64,000 bases of DNA from Podocnemis expansa (GCA_007922195.1 ML682002.1:868001-932000), one strand, 5' to 3'. Numbered from the stretch's first letter, positions 43,824 to 56,209 are shown. Numbers and translations are program-made. The notes: a model not told the origin generated them from the letters alone.

Positions 43824-45479
43824 AAATGAAAGCAACTCTGAGCTTTGGATACTTGCATGTACCTCAAGGCCACACATTCATCCTTAAAACACACTTCTCA
43901 AATAAAAATGTTCTAGTTCGGAGCATATCACCATGAACTTTGGATTCTTCAAATATATGGGTTGGTGAGCGACCTGAAGTAAATTACCAATAATGGCTGA
44001 CTGCTACAATCCATCACTATTAACGGCTACAAGCCACATAGCATCAACACTCTACAAGAGCACAGGCATAACGGTATTTTGTGTCCTTTGCAGTTCTCAC
44101 TGTACAGCTCTTTGTATTCTGATCATTGATTTCTAACACTCTGGACTTCACTTGCTGCAAAATCCAAAGACAGAAAGTGACAGAATTAGAAGAGAAAGTT
44201 GCTTAGCAGCAGTCTCTCAATGGAAAGTTTCACTCCAAGAGTTTCTGATTGGACACTGCAGCATACAAATATACGTAGGACTTTCAAGGACCTTTACATC
44301 ACTATAAATGGAGCTTCACTATACATAGATGTCAGGACTTGTGGGTAACCAAGGTTAAAAAAAGGGTTTTGAGTTACACTAGTAAAGTGTAAATGAATAC
44401 ATAACACCTTGTAAGAATGCTGGCTTCCACTCACCACCAGCACGAACTCAAATGAGACGCAAACACTCATTTCGTGACTATATTCTCCCAATCTCCACTC
44501 GTCTGCACGTCACGGCTTAATAGTGGGATGGGCAACAGACATTTGCAAATTTTTCTTCATGTTATACAGTGCCAGGTAACCAGATCTACATTGGTTTGAA
44601 GTTTGAGACTTGTTACTGTCAGGGTTGAATCTACTAATGTTTAAATGGTGCTCACTCATTTTTAAAGTATCTTTAATTTTTGCATATGCACCTAGAAACA
44701 GAAGTGCTTCCAAATTTTAAAATATTTCGCCATGAGTTAACAGGGATCTCAGATTCCTACCTGCATTTACACTAGCAGTTCCTCTGACCTGTGGCAGGAT
44801 GCACACTTACAAACCATAAATTAATGTCATTTGATTATCATTTTATTCACTCAGAGCCATTGGTTTGCTCAGCACTTAAAGTGCACATGAAAAGACAACA
44901 AGAAGCTCACAATTTAACACACCAGTCTTGTTTCTGATAACTTCAGAGACTGCAATTCAACAAGTTCTAGAACTAGACAAGTGTTAAATGGTTCAACTTC
45001 TGGTAGGCTTAGTAGCCAGCTTGTGAATGGCATGCAGTATTACAACACGAGTGCCTCAAGAGATTTCAGCTTCTAAAGTTTTACCAGAATTCTAGCGGGC
45101 TGAGAAAGAAGTAACCTGAAAAAGAATGACATGGGTTATATCATCTGCTGTATCGCCACCTGTCCGTGTTCAAAGCCCTTTGGCACACCGACCTCATTGC
45201 TTTCAAGGCCACCGAAGTCTTTTGAAGAAAGATCCTGAATGAGTCATCGGCAAGAAAACACCGAAATCCCCGACAGTTCCTTCTCAGCATTCCACTCCCA
45301 ACTCGATACAGCAAATAACCACCAGAAGTTATTTTGGATTTTTATCCCAACCATTAAGTCCAGCAGATAGGTTGAGGGAGCAGAAGCCTGCCTTCCCCAC
45401 TGGAATCTATTTCTTCTGTTTAAGTCTCTGCAGGGTCCAGCCCTTGGTCCAGAAAAGCCGCCAGTTCTCAGCCTTTATT

Positions 45480-45750
45480 TATTCCCTCCAGAGAGCGCTT
45501 TGTTGGAAAAGGATGATCTGTTTGTTGACAAAGTGTTAAGCAGCATGCTCCACATAAATCTCCCTATTTATTATCATGGCTGCATGTACATTCATCAACT
45601 ACTGCCGAGCATTTAACAGCTGTTGCATTCCCCTTCTGTGTCACCAAACTCCCGGCATTTAGCCTTGGGCTTCACAGAGTGCTCTGAAAGGCTTTTACGT
45701 ACCATCCGCGGCTGCTACTTTACATAAAACCAAGGCTGTGTTGATTTCTT
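45480..45750. promoter_or_regulatory. Candidate conserved non-coding element upstream of PTP4A3
   Basis: Unique-looking, AT-rich stretch about 15 kb upstream of the start codon with dense TTTATTAT, TTAACAGCTG and CATAAAT motifs, bordered on the right by a SINE. Proposed as enhancer-like only from texture. Confidence 0.2.
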
Positions 45751-45759
45751 TTCAGAGCT

Positions 45760-45965
45760 GTAGGGCCTAGTGGATTGACCACTGGCCTGGGACTCAAGAG
45801 ATGTGGGTTCTATTCTCAGCTCCACTGTTGGCCTTGGGTCCATCATGTCACTTCTGTGCCTCAGTTTTTCCATCTATAAATTGAGAGATGATGCCGAATT
45901 CCTTTGTAATACCCTGAGACCTACTGATGACAGGTGCTAAATAAAGAGCTAAGTATTATTCATTT
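45760..45965 (+). repeat. MIR-like SINE, well preserved
   Basis: Clear order: 'gggcctagtggattgaccac', 'tggcctgggactcaagagat', 'gtgggttctattctcagctc', 'cttctgtgcctcagtttttc', then 'aggtgctaaataaagagcta'. Confidence 0.75.
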
Positions 45966-46171
45966 TACTTCCAGCTTCTCCAATCACCACAGAAACTCAT
46001 GGTTTATAAGCTATTGATGCATCTTGACCTGAATCTGAAATATCACTTTGCAATTACTTGGCACCATCCCGTTAAGTGCTGAACACCGCCTTGCAAGCCT
46101 TCGGACATCATCTCTGAGAGGCAGATATACACACACACTTCATGTGGAGGGAGAGATTTTCAAAGTGATGA

Positions 46172-46389
46172 AAAGGAGTCTGTGGCACTTTTAAAGATGA
46201 ACAAATTAATTTATCGCATGAGCTTTCATGGGAGAAAATCCCACTTCTCCATCTTCAAGTATCTGACGAAGTGGGATTTTCTGCCACGAAAGCTCATGTG
46301 ATAAATAAATTCATTCGTCTTTAAAAGTGACACAGGACTCCTTTCTTGTTTTGTTGAATGGACTAACACGGCTACTCCTTTGAAACGTG
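46172..46389 (+). repeat. Foldback repeat family, copy with 12-bp target duplication
   Basis: The left arm starts inside the family sequence (aaaggagtctgtggcac), while the right arm runs to the full end (GGCTACTCCTTTGAAACG). TCAAAGTGATGA (46160-46171) and TCAAAGTGACGA (46390-46401) flank it with one mismatch. Confidence 0.75.
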
Positions 46390-47108
46390 TCAAAGTGACG
46401 AGGCTCTTCAGTCCCCATTATGCTGACGGAGAGCAGTGGAAACTCCCTAACTTTACAAATCCAGCCAGTAATTCAGAAGCAACTTCAGCAAGCCCTGTTT
46501 GCCATGTCTGTTAGTCAAGGGGAATGGCCAGGGATAGAAGGTAGAGTCCTTCATGTTCTGGCCATACTGCAGAGTGTGCGCTTCTTGTGCCAGCTACAAC
46601 TCTTGGCGGCTCCGATTGTTTCCTTCAGCCAAGCAGACAGATCAGGTTTGGCCAACAGGTGTACGTGCTGAGTCAGGAGCTTTCTGGAGCTGCTCACCTG
46701 TGGCCCTCCTGCTCTCCCAACACAGACCCACTGCACTGTTAGCAAGACACCATCTCTGTCACAGCCCAACAGCCACACGAGCCACTTGCAGAGAAACCTG
46801 CACCCGTCAGTGCCCTTCTGTCCTTGGCATTCTTTACAGTAGTGAGAAATAGCAAGTGACTAACAGAATCAGATGCAAATTCAGGGTTTCTCTCTCCAAA
46901 ACAGGCGTCCAGGGTAAGAACTGTCACCGGCTTGCAAAGAGTGCACACACCATCTAAGGTAGAACAAGAGCCCTGAGAAATTCTAAGCTTCTGGGTGCAA
47001 TGAGTGCATAATCCAAACGCCAGAACTGGCACGCCTCAAAACACAGTCTCCTGAAGGGTTCATCCGCAAGGAAGTGCCTCTCCTCTTCCCAGTCACTGAC
47101 AACTAGAT

Positions 47109-47303
47109 CAGTGGATCCCAACATTTTCTCTGCCGTGGCACACCTTGCTACCTTTAATCAAATTGAGGCACACCACCATATAGTTTCCAAATGACTTCAT
47201 AAATATTCATGAGCCAATTATCCAAACCAGAGCTCTTTGAGTAGTTTTGCAAAAAATTTTGCGGCACACCTGTGTGCCATGGCAGACCGGTTGGGAAACA
47301 CTG
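47109..47303 (+). mobile_element. hAT-like MITE, copy 2 of the CAGTGGTTCCCAACATTT family
   Basis: Begins CAGTGGATCCCAACATTTTC and ends CCGGTTGGGAAACACTG. Target duplication AACTAGAT / GACTAGAT (7 of 8). The interior is nearly collinear with 19924-20124. Confidence 0.88.
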
Positions 47304-50300
47304 GACTAGATTGTGAAGGAAGGACAATCTCATGTAAGTCAGACCGGACCCATTCCAAGAATTTCAGACCTGAATGGGTAGAATTAAGCATATTCACTCT
47401 TTAAGAAGACATTTCCACAAGGCTACGTCAAAAGCCTGGCAACCTACTCATGAAATAGTCCCTTAACATAGTGCTGTTGGAGAGATGTACGACACCAACC
47501 ATCTGGAGAGCTCAGAAAAGGGTTATGGAAATTTAAGTTGGTGGATCTTTACTTGCCAGCTTCAGACAACACGTTTCAAGGGGTGTCCAGGAATTTGACA
47601 CACAGACCATTTCGATCACTCCACTTCATTCTTGAATGATCGTACTGTCATCCCACATAGTTAAGTGTAGCAGTGTCATGATCGCACATTTCTCAGCAGA
47701 ACAGCATTTCTGAGAGTTAACATTTCAGATATTGGATAGTCTCTCTGCTCCTCCCTTCACTCTGCATCCCCACCAGCCTGCCTGCAGCCAAGGAAGCCAC
47801 ACAGATTTTGTTCCCAGAAAGAGATCTTTTAGGGTGGCCAGATGTCACTCAGTTTTTGGTTCATGCCAAGAACGCAGGGCTCCAGATAAGCATGGTCAAA
47901 AAGAAGAGAGCCAAAAACCTGAAGAGCGAATGTTTCCCAAGAGAAACTCACTGGCAGTCCCTTGGCAAACTGTTTTCTTTGTTTTGTTTGCTTAAAGAAA
48001 GGAGGCTAAAGCTGAAGTCTTTTAAAGAGACAGGGAAAACACGCTCTGCTCAGCAGTTGAAATACTGGGTCTGATCAATATAGCACACCACAGCAGTAAG
48101 TGATGCATTCAAACTACAGGAGCTGCCATAAATCCTATTTCTACCAATTCACCTATAATTGATTTGTTCCAGCACCTCCTTCTGACATCTTTATTGCCTG
48201 AAAAGAGTAGCTCCCTCCTCATCACCCTCCGTAGGGAGGACTGACACACAGAAATATTTAGTTTCTTCACAGCATCCATATTGTCTTTAATTGCTCCCTA
48301 AACACCACCCTGTTGTTCCTGCCGATTATTTTGCAGGCTTCCACTTTCTCATGCAGAGGATGTCTTGTTCTCCATTTTTAATGTCTTTGGCTATTTGCTC
48401 TTCATGATTCTTATTTTTGATCTTAGGTGGTACCTAGCATCGTTTTAAGTTCTTTTCTACTGGCTTCACCTGGGTTGTATTTCCACTTTTGAAGGACAGA
48501 TGTCTGGCTCAAATAACCTCTGAAATCATGTCCTCTACTCCTGATCTATTTTTCCTCTTTTGATTTTGCTTCCACTTCTATTAGGAATATGCATGCCTTG
48601 TGTGACCATCAGCGTGGTTAAGCAGTCACACCATGCTGAGCCCAAGGATTTTAACTTCCTCAGTTTGGATTTTTTGGATCATTTATGCCCAGCTTCCTCT
48701 TTTAAAATCCTCCTCTTAAAAGTTTTGCACTCAGGGACAGTTTCTAGCACCATCCTTCCATGGAAGATGCTGGACCTCATTAGGTTATGATCCATGTTAG
48801 CTAGTTAAGTTAGTGCTTCAAGCACCTCATGAGCCAAGCGAGGGGGATTTGTGACAGCGTAAGGGAATACACACAACTCAGCAGAACTGGGTTGCGGAGC
48901 CAGGAATCAAACCAACTCCCAACCGCCTCTGAGCAAATCATTCACACACTGCCTCTACTCCAAATTGCATAATATAATCACCTTCCTCTTCGTCCCTTGC
49001 AGCTCCCCATGCCCAGATCTTGTCTATTTACTATGCAAGCTCTTTGGGGCCCGGTCTGTCTCTGGCAGTGCGTATGCAGAGCCTTCTGCACAACAGATTC
49101 TGATCTCACTCGAGGGCCTCTGCCTGCTACAGTAGAGAACAGCGCACTTGTACAGAGCACTCCTCTGAGATGCAGTCATTTAAGGTAACACTGAGAAACT
49201 GCTTCTCTAAACTGTGTCCTAGCGTGACCTACAAACAGTTTACATGGTGGAAACTGAAATTACTGCTTTGTGAGGCAGAGTTGCTTCAGATCTCTCTTGA
49301 TGGTACATACTCTTACTCTCTCTCCCGATCTAGTGAGGTTAGCTGGACAACTCCAGGAGCACACCCAAATTCCTCTGGTTTGTGTTTTGAGCCCCCCCTT
49401 CCACACTCGGAAGTGTTCTCATTAGATTCATAATTTACAGATAGAGCCAGAAGGAGGAAGCAAAAACCACAACAGAGCAGAGCAGCTACACTCCTGTGAG
49501 AGTGCTGGGGGAGCTTTTATCCCTTCGCCCAAGCTTCATCTTTCACTTGGCGCATGCTTCATCTTTCCAGCAAGGACCCGAACAGAACCACTCTGAGCAG
49601 CGCCAGCAGACCAGCCTCAGAACTGCCTCTTGAGCAAGGAAAGAGCAGCCAGACCCCTTTGGGGGTTTAATTCACACGGAAGGGTTAGTAGCAACCCAGA
49701 CGGGCGCACACAAGTCGTGTCTGGTTAAGCACAACACAGAGGCTTAGCTCCACCAGAGCGTGAACAGCTGCTTGCTGGGAACCCTGCTCCCTGCACCACT
49801 TATTAACGGCTCCCCTCTGCATTGCTGTTCTCAGCGCTTTGCAGACTGGCTGGCTTCCCAGCAGCGAGCAGGACCCTGAGCGTGGTGCTGGCTTCCTTGA
49901 AACCTCCCTCACTCTCGAACAGAACTGAAGACTTCACTTTAACTACCAACCGCACCTGAACTGCACAGGTTGTACAACTATTGACCAGTGTCCTCACACC
50001 CTTGGAGAGCATGTATCACCATTTTAAAGTCAGGCAGATGTTAAAGCCCCCATTTCCCAAAGTAATCACTAATTTGGGGTGGTTAACCTGAGAAACCATG
50101 GGTTTTCCGACATGCTGGCATCTCTGCTCCACTGAAGTCCATGGGAGCTGCAGTTGTCCAGCCCCTCCAAATGTCAGACCTGAGGCTCCTGTGGTCCCCC
50201 AATGGTTCAGTGACATATGCACCCACAAGGGTGTGTGGGGCCATGGACGGGGTCTGACCAGCTCCACAAGGCATGGGAAGGGAGTATTATGCTCCCCGCC

Positions 50301-51277
50301 CCCTCCAACTCTGTTCAGCCCTAGTCCCATTCCATCCCCAGACCCAGCTTAACATCCAGCAAGGCTGCTCAACTTTCCACTTTCTGAAAACTGGACACCT
50401 CTGCTCCGCCCCCTCCCTTGAGGCCTCACTCCTGCTTGCTCCTTCTCCTCTCCTTTTCCTGTCACTCGCTATTCTTTCCTCTTAAAAATTTAAACCAGCA
50501 TTCGACTGTTGCCAAATAAGGTGTAATGTTTTGAACATTTTGAAAAGAAAAAGTTAAAACTGACAGAGACTCGTTTCAAGACCTGATTCTCAAAATCCTA
50601 TTTTTAACCAACTACTCCTTACTCGCATCAGGAGTCCCACTGAAGTTAGCAGAATTCCTTCCATCAGCAAAGATTATTCTTGTACGTAAGTATGCAGGAA
50701 GGAATGGGCCCAAAAATGTTACTGTAGAAAGAAAATCAAAAGAATTGTGTTAATTTCACCCACTTAAGCTTTTAAAAAACTTGCAACAGACATCTTATTA
50801 AAAGAGTGGAGCAGCTCCCAAGTTATTCACAAGCAGAGATGTGCTTGCAAACTGGGATCCATAATGGTTTATTTATAGAAGACAAACCTAAAAAATGTCC
50901 GCTCTCTCCTAATGTATCCATTTTCTAGCACTGAACATTCAGTGACTTCATAGGCAAGGGGAATGTATTTGTCTCCTCCTCTCCTCTGTGATTTGAATGA
51001 GTCTTATTTTCTAAAACACATTGGGACAAGTGATTTAACTCAGGCCACAGCTTCAAAAACTTAGTGTGCCTTTCCCATTCCTCCCCGCTGGTAGGTATTT
51101 CACTCACGAATCACTGTGTATAAGAAGTCCAGTTTTTCCAATCTGAATTCACAGCATTTTCCCTTAAAAAGTAATTGTCCTGTCCTGAAAGCTTGTCAGA
51201 CAACTTGTATGTGGATATGTGGACCCAATAATAATAATACCTCATCATCTACCTCCTTGTCTAACACAAAACGGTGC

Positions 51278-51565
51278 GTTACTCACCAGTAACCGTCCTT
51301 CTTCGAGATGGGCTGCTCGGATCCATTCAGTAATAGGTATCTCCATGCCGGAGCACCAGATTGGTTGGAAAACTTTTGATCTAGCCCATCAGAAGAGGGT
51401 AGGCGGCCTCCACCCATCACGCCACCCCATGGCTATATATATGGGCACCTCCTGACTCCCCCTCAGTTCCTTAGAGTCACCAACTCCAGATGCGGGGATG
51501 GAGTGGGGGGACCTGAATGGATCCAAGCAGCCCATCTCGAAGAAGGACGGTTACTGGTGAGTAAC
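51278..51565. repeat. Palindromic terminal block of the DIRS-like element
   Basis: The 53-bp left arm (51278-51330) starts GTTACTCACCAGTAACCGTC. The right arm (51513-51565) is its reverse complement with a single mismatch (CTCGG against CTTGG). The 182-bp spacer holds GGCTATATATATGGGC, a TATA-like motif, at about 51432-51445. The CTCGAAGAAGGACGG text is of a type I recall as highly repeated in turtles. Confidence 0.85.
51432..51475 (+). promoter_or_regulatory. TATA-like motif and downstream start-like sequence in the terminal block
   Basis: CTATATATATGGG is followed about 25-30 bp later by CTCAGTTCCTTAGAG. On the plus strand it faces into the element, opposite to the Gag reading direction. 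The DIRS-1 terminal repeat is known to carry a promoter. Activity here is inferred. Confidence 0.35.
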
Positions 51566-51569
51566 CCAC

Positions 51570-51611
51570 CGTTCTTCTTTGAGTGCTGCTTGGATACATT
51601 CAGTAATAGGT
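51570..51611 (+). repeat. Third partial copy of the terminal arm (possible internal complementary region)
   Basis: CGTTCTTCTTTGAGTGCTGC and 'ttggatacattcagtaatag' repeat the left arm in direct orientation, four bases after the inverted arm ends. Together 51513-51611 form a head-to-head joint of two terminus copies, as in the internal complementary region of DIRS elements. Confidence 0.55.
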
Positions 51612-53009
51612 GACTACTAGCCATGCTGATGGATGGCGGGCGGAGTTGGGTCTTCTGCCTTCAGCACAGCAATACGCCCCAATTGGGAAAAAGCCCAGCA
51701 AACCAGAATCTAACCAGAGTTGAGAGATGAATAGACTCTTGATGAGGAACAGAAAAATGACAACTGAGGCCCAACCCAAGACAGGGGTAGGGCCGAACCT
51801 GCCGAGACATAAGAGAGTGGGCAGGACGGACCAAGGTCACAACGACTATGAAGAATGCAACGTGAAAACATAGAGGGTTGCGTTGGATGTTCCACCTAAG
51901 TGGCAGAACACAAAGGTATGAAGGCCAGATGAAAAGCGCCTGACCATAGGACCTTCCCACGTGGGCTTGTCGGGAAACGCTGGAGGCGAACATGAACAAG
52001 GTTAACCATAATAGCTGTGGCCTGCACAGGAAGTAGTGGAGGAATGAACAGTATCCCATGGATTGAGCACCTTGAAGCCTGAGCCAGGAACCAAAGAGTC
52101 ACGGTCTCGCCTGGATGCTTGCTGGCTGCACAGGTAGCCATGAGAGGGATGAACCCTATCGCCTGGACTGGGCATGGCCAGTGCCAGCAATTTCTGATCG
52201 GCAAAGGTAGTAATAAAATATGTAGTTGTGCTGGGAAAAAGGGACCCTGAGAATGATCGAGAACAGTCTGGCAAGACACCTACAAGCCCGTACACTGAAA
52301 GCAAAGGTCTAAAGTGAAACGATGGGAGGCACACGTATGTCAGCTACAGGATCTCAAGTTACTGCACAAAGTGCACTCTTCCAACTAAGAATGGTACCAA
52401 ACCCTGGGTTTCTTGCTGGAGAGGCACTTCAGGACACTAGCACCCACAAGGTGATGTAATGGCCCGGATGGTGCTGATGGATTGGTACTTATAACAACCT
52501 TGATAGCGGGAGAACCCACGGAGAAAGAGAGGGAGCTCGCCTGGCTTATAACCCTGTGGGATTCCAGCAACATGAGGGTTGTACGCAAAGGGGCAGGGGA
52601 AGGCAAGGACAATGCCAACTACCCCTCGCCCACCGAGTTGAGGTGGCCCAAGGGATCAAAGGGATGCTGTATCAGGAATACGGTCTTGCGTGTCTAGGGC
52701 ACCACCAAAAGAGGTAGTGTCATGGCTACATTGCAAGATGTGAGCACCGGGGGAAAGTACATGTTGATGCTGACTTAGCCCCAGAAATACGGTTGTCAGA
52801 GGCAGGAGAAATAATCTCCCGACCACCTAGGAAAAGAAGCACCCATGGAGCATCAACCGCAGTATCGTAGAGGTACCCTGAGGTTAGAGAACCCAAAACG
52901 GAGGGTTATCGCCAGTTGGGAAAACGGCTGGCTACCCCCCTGGGGGAGGGGGGAGCCTCTTAATTTCTTAGTGTTCCAGACACGAGAGCTCTAACCTGTT
53001 TTCCTTTAA

Positions 53010-53033
53010 ATATACATATATATATTTATATAT
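53010..53033 (+). repeat. (TA)n-rich microsatellite
   Basis: TATACATATATATATTTATA followed by TATG, inside the DIRS-like region. Confidence 0.85.
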
Positions 53034-54091
53034 GGCAGCATATATTATCAGGTCCCTCAGGGAAGTGAGGGGAACCACGGTCCTGGTGAGGCCGCCACCA
53101 ATATCACATGGAGGTGCACCCCCGATTGAACTGTAGATCCCCGAACAGGTCAGCAGGTCGGCGAGCCCCCAAGGGGCAGTGTCCTCTGCCAGGGTACACA
53201 TGACCTCACGGCAGGGAGGTGAGGGTGGGTGGTTATAAGCAACTTTTTGAGGAGCTTTATACTTGGACTGCGGCCTTCTACCCGACTATGCCAGGGGACT
53301 GATGCTGCGAAGGTGGACGCTAGTGTGGAAGGCCCAAGATACGGTATTCCACTGCTGTTCCCCTCCCATGGGAAAGTGACGATGGCACTGTCCCTGTAGG
53401 TTCCCTGATCTGGAAGGCTCCAAGACAGGTACGCTAGATGTTTGTTTCGCGAGTGAAATGGGAAAGGGGGGGGTGGGGTATATGAAGGCAGTGGTGGACT
53501 GCTCTGCCTTGGCCTTCCGTGGAGGCTAAGAGCCGCCAAGACCATGTGAACGCATCTCGTGTGACGAGTAGGATGGAGGGTTCCGTCGAGCTGTTGGGCC
53601 CACAACAGGGATTACTCGTCGTGAGTGCAACGAAGGCATCCCTTCCCCCAGCCGGGAATCGAAAGGGCCTACCTGATGGAGAGCATCAGGGTATCAGGGA
53701 TGGTCCCACTTCCGAACAAACGCTGCAAATGGACGTTTCGGAGCCTCTGCAGCAAAGCTGGGGCTACTACAAGACGAGTTCCTCATTCCTAGCAAAGATT
53801 TGATGCAACAGCATAGGATTGAGGGATACCGGGGGGGGGGGCAGTTTCCCCATGAGTGCCCGAGACAGCTGCTGCAGACAAGGTGCAGGCAGGATAGCCA
53901 CTGCGGAGAAAGTGCAGACAGGGAGTTCATGCCTTGAGGAGGCCCATGCCGCCTGAGGGCAGGGGAAAAGCCCCCGGTAGGGGTGCTGTGGGCGCAGTAG
54001 CAAAGGAAGAGGGATAGGGGTTGTTTTTGGTTCCCACCCAGCACCACTCCCCGCAAGGGGGCGGTGGCTCCCACTGTCTACTGTGGCGATG

Positions 54092-55797
54092 TCATGAAGT
54101 GCTTGCTCCCTGTTGCCCAAGAGTGGGTGGTGGTGAGTTGGGTAGGCCCCTTCCCTGCAAGAGGGAACAGAAAGGGTTCTCAGCCCTGGCAGTGGATAAT
54201 AGCGGTGGAAGGAAGTTTCCTGTGATCCCATGATGATAGAGATAAAGAAGGGTTAGGGGAACAGGGTAGAGCCTCAGATGCTTATGTGGGAGGGGTGGGC
54301 CCGGGAGGGAGCAGGCCCAAATATTTGGGCTCTTCCCTGGGATCTCGAGCGGTGCCCACCACCGATAATGTTTCTGGGGGGAACAGAGTGTCCCCTTCGA
54401 AAGGCAGGTCGAGAACCTCCTACTGCGCATTAGGGGTGCCTTAGCCTCCCTAAGCCAGCCCACCCGGCGAATGGTTACTGTCAAGGCCATGGTGTGGGCA
54501 GCTGCATCCAGTGCCTCGCGGGCCAAAAGGAGGAGGTCGTGAGAAATTATGTTACCCTCCTCTAGAAAGACATCATATTCCTCCCTGGCCTCAGGTGGGA
54601 TCAAGCGCTGGAATTTCACGACTGACTCCCAAACGTCCAGCAAGTATCTACTGGTAATGGCTTGGTTGTTCGCCATTCGCAATTGAAAAGCTGCTGAGGA
54701 ACATACCTTACGGCCCAAGAGGTCCAGTTCCCTGGATTCCCTGGAGGGTGGAAGAGGGTCACTGGGGAGTTCCCCGGGGTCCAGTGCCATCTGTACCACT
54801 CCCCTCGGGGGAACTGGGTGACCAACGAGAGAGGGAAAATCCAATTCAGAAACCCAATATTTAATGCCCGCCATGTCTGAAACCAGGGCAATAGAGCTTC
54901 GGCTCTGCCACCGGGAACGGGCAAGGTCCCAGACGGTTGGATGGGGCAGGACTGTCAGGGGTTCTGTGGAGGCAAAGGCTGGCCCGAAGAGGGCATCAGA
55001 GGGGGACCCAAGGGCTGCACCTCCATTCCTAGATGGGCGTGGCCTGGCGCAATAGATCGAAGTGCGCTGACAGATTCCCTGTATAGGACTCCGGTGCCAG
55101 GAGCTCACCGAGGTGGAGAGGGAGCCCCTGAGGGGGCCATTCCTGTGGCCAGTAGTGAAATGGCTATGGAGGTGAAGTGCAGTGCCTGGGCTGCTTAGAG
55201 CCCCTTGAAGGTCCTTCCTCCGGACTGGAGGCACAAGGAGGGGATCGAGCTTCCTGGAGCGGTACTGGTGACAGCAGAGTGGTGTGCTGTTGCGGGGATC
55301 ACCAGCCCCCAGTGGAGGGGAAGACAGGGGTGGCGAGGGTGAATGCCCCTGGCAGACCCAGGCCTTGGATATGAAAGCTGGTTTGCCCCTCCTGGTTGGG
55401 AACGGGGCAGGAGGCATGGGGAGCAAGAGGAGGACTTGTGCAGCCTCCACTGCTTCCGGGGTGGATGGCACAAGGAGCGACTCCATGGTAAGTCCTCACC
55501 CGGAGAAGGGCGACTGCCTGGGCGGGCAAGCTCCTGTTCCTGAGGCATCAGGCTCTGTGGTGCTGAGGGTGAATGTGGCTGGTGCCAAGGCGAGCTCGAG
55601 CGGTGCCGAGGTGCCAGGGCACTGGGTCGGTGTTGCAGTGGTGCCAGAGATGATGGTGAGTAGTGCTGGGGTGATCCGGGTACCGGCAGCACCGGGCTGC
55701 CCAAAGGCGACCTCGAGTGGTGCCGAGGTGCCGGGGCGGGCACCAATGCTCCCTCTAAGAGGAGAGGGCAGCAGAGCAACTCCTGTTGCTCACTGAA
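54092..55797 (-). pseudogene. DIRS-like Gag pseudogene (LAP2alpha-like domain)
   Basis: The minus frame from 55486 is open for 464 codons. Its residues about 255-347 (54446-54724) contain SSAAFQLRMANNQAITSRYL followed by DVWESVVKF and EEYDVFLEEG, the helical pattern of the LAP2alpha C-terminal domain, which is known to derive from a DIRS1-like Gag. Upstream, 55195-55797 is open in another frame and rich in Ser, Arg, Pro and His (RHHSRSPLGS), like the N-terminal basic part of these Gags. The frame change implies a frameshift. The start and N-terminus may be in the gap. No zinc knuckle or protease was seen. Confidence 0.6.
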
Positions 55798-55809
55798 CTC
55801 CCCCCCCCC

Positions 55810-56209
55810 NNNNNNNNNNNNNNNNNNNNNNNNNNNNNNNNNNNNNNNNNNNNNNNNNNNNNNNNNNNNNNNNNNNNNNNNNNNNNNNNNNNNNNNNNNN
55901 NNNNNNNNNNNNNNNNNNNNNNNNNNNNNNNNNNNNNNNNNNNNNNNNNNNNNNNNNNNNNNNNNNNNNNNNNNNNNNNNNNNNNNNNNNNNNNNNNNNN
56001 NNNNNNNNNNNNNNNNNNNNNNNNNNNNNNNNNNNNNNNNNNNNNNNNNNNNNNNNNNNNNNNNNNNNNNNNNNNNNNNNNNNNNNNNNNNNNNNNNNNN
56101 NNNNNNNNNNNNNNNNNNNNNNNNNNNNNNNNNNNNNNNNNNNNNNNNNNNNNNNNNNNNNNNNNNNNNNNNNNNNNNNNNNNNNNNNNNNNNNNNNNNN
56201 NNNNNNNNN
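55810..56209. other. Assembly gap, 400 N
   Basis: Exactly 400 N between a C-run (gaactcccccccccc) and a (CA)n tract. Open frames running through it are artefacts. The true length is unknown. Confidence 0.99.

Larger units (their letters stand above)
30717..51277. other. 5' flank or 5'-UTR intron of PTP4A3
   Basis: Beyond the first coding exon no further protein-coding exon was recognised. Repeats are listed individually. Stretches where nothing was recognised: 31170-31570, 31675-32610, 33265-34270, 35090-35870, 36100-37905, 38105-38880, 39085-41645, 41810-42495, 43830-45475, 46390-47100 and 47310-51270. At 48270-48780 there are LINE-like phrases that I could not place. Phrases resembling a turtle-type repeat (gaaaactggacacctctgc) occur near 50385. 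Confidence 0.6.
51278..55809 (-). mobile_element. DIRS-like retroelement, decayed and probably internally deleted
   Basis: The lower-coordinate end is a palindromic terminal block (51278-51565) followed by a third partial copy (51570-51611). The upper part contains a Gag-type pseudogene on the minus strand. DIRS elements are known to have inverted terminal repeats plus an internal complementary region, and a Gag related to the LAP2alpha domain. No YxDD-type reverse transcriptase or tyrosine recombinase motif was seen in 51620-54090, so the enzymatic part is deleted or badly eroded. The other end is lost in the assembly gap or beyond. Composition is GC-rich above 53 kb. Confidence 0.6.

Noticed and set aside
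48270..48780. Possible LINE fragment
   Set aside because: Some phrases felt LINE-like but none could be matched with confidence to a CR1 or L2 segment.
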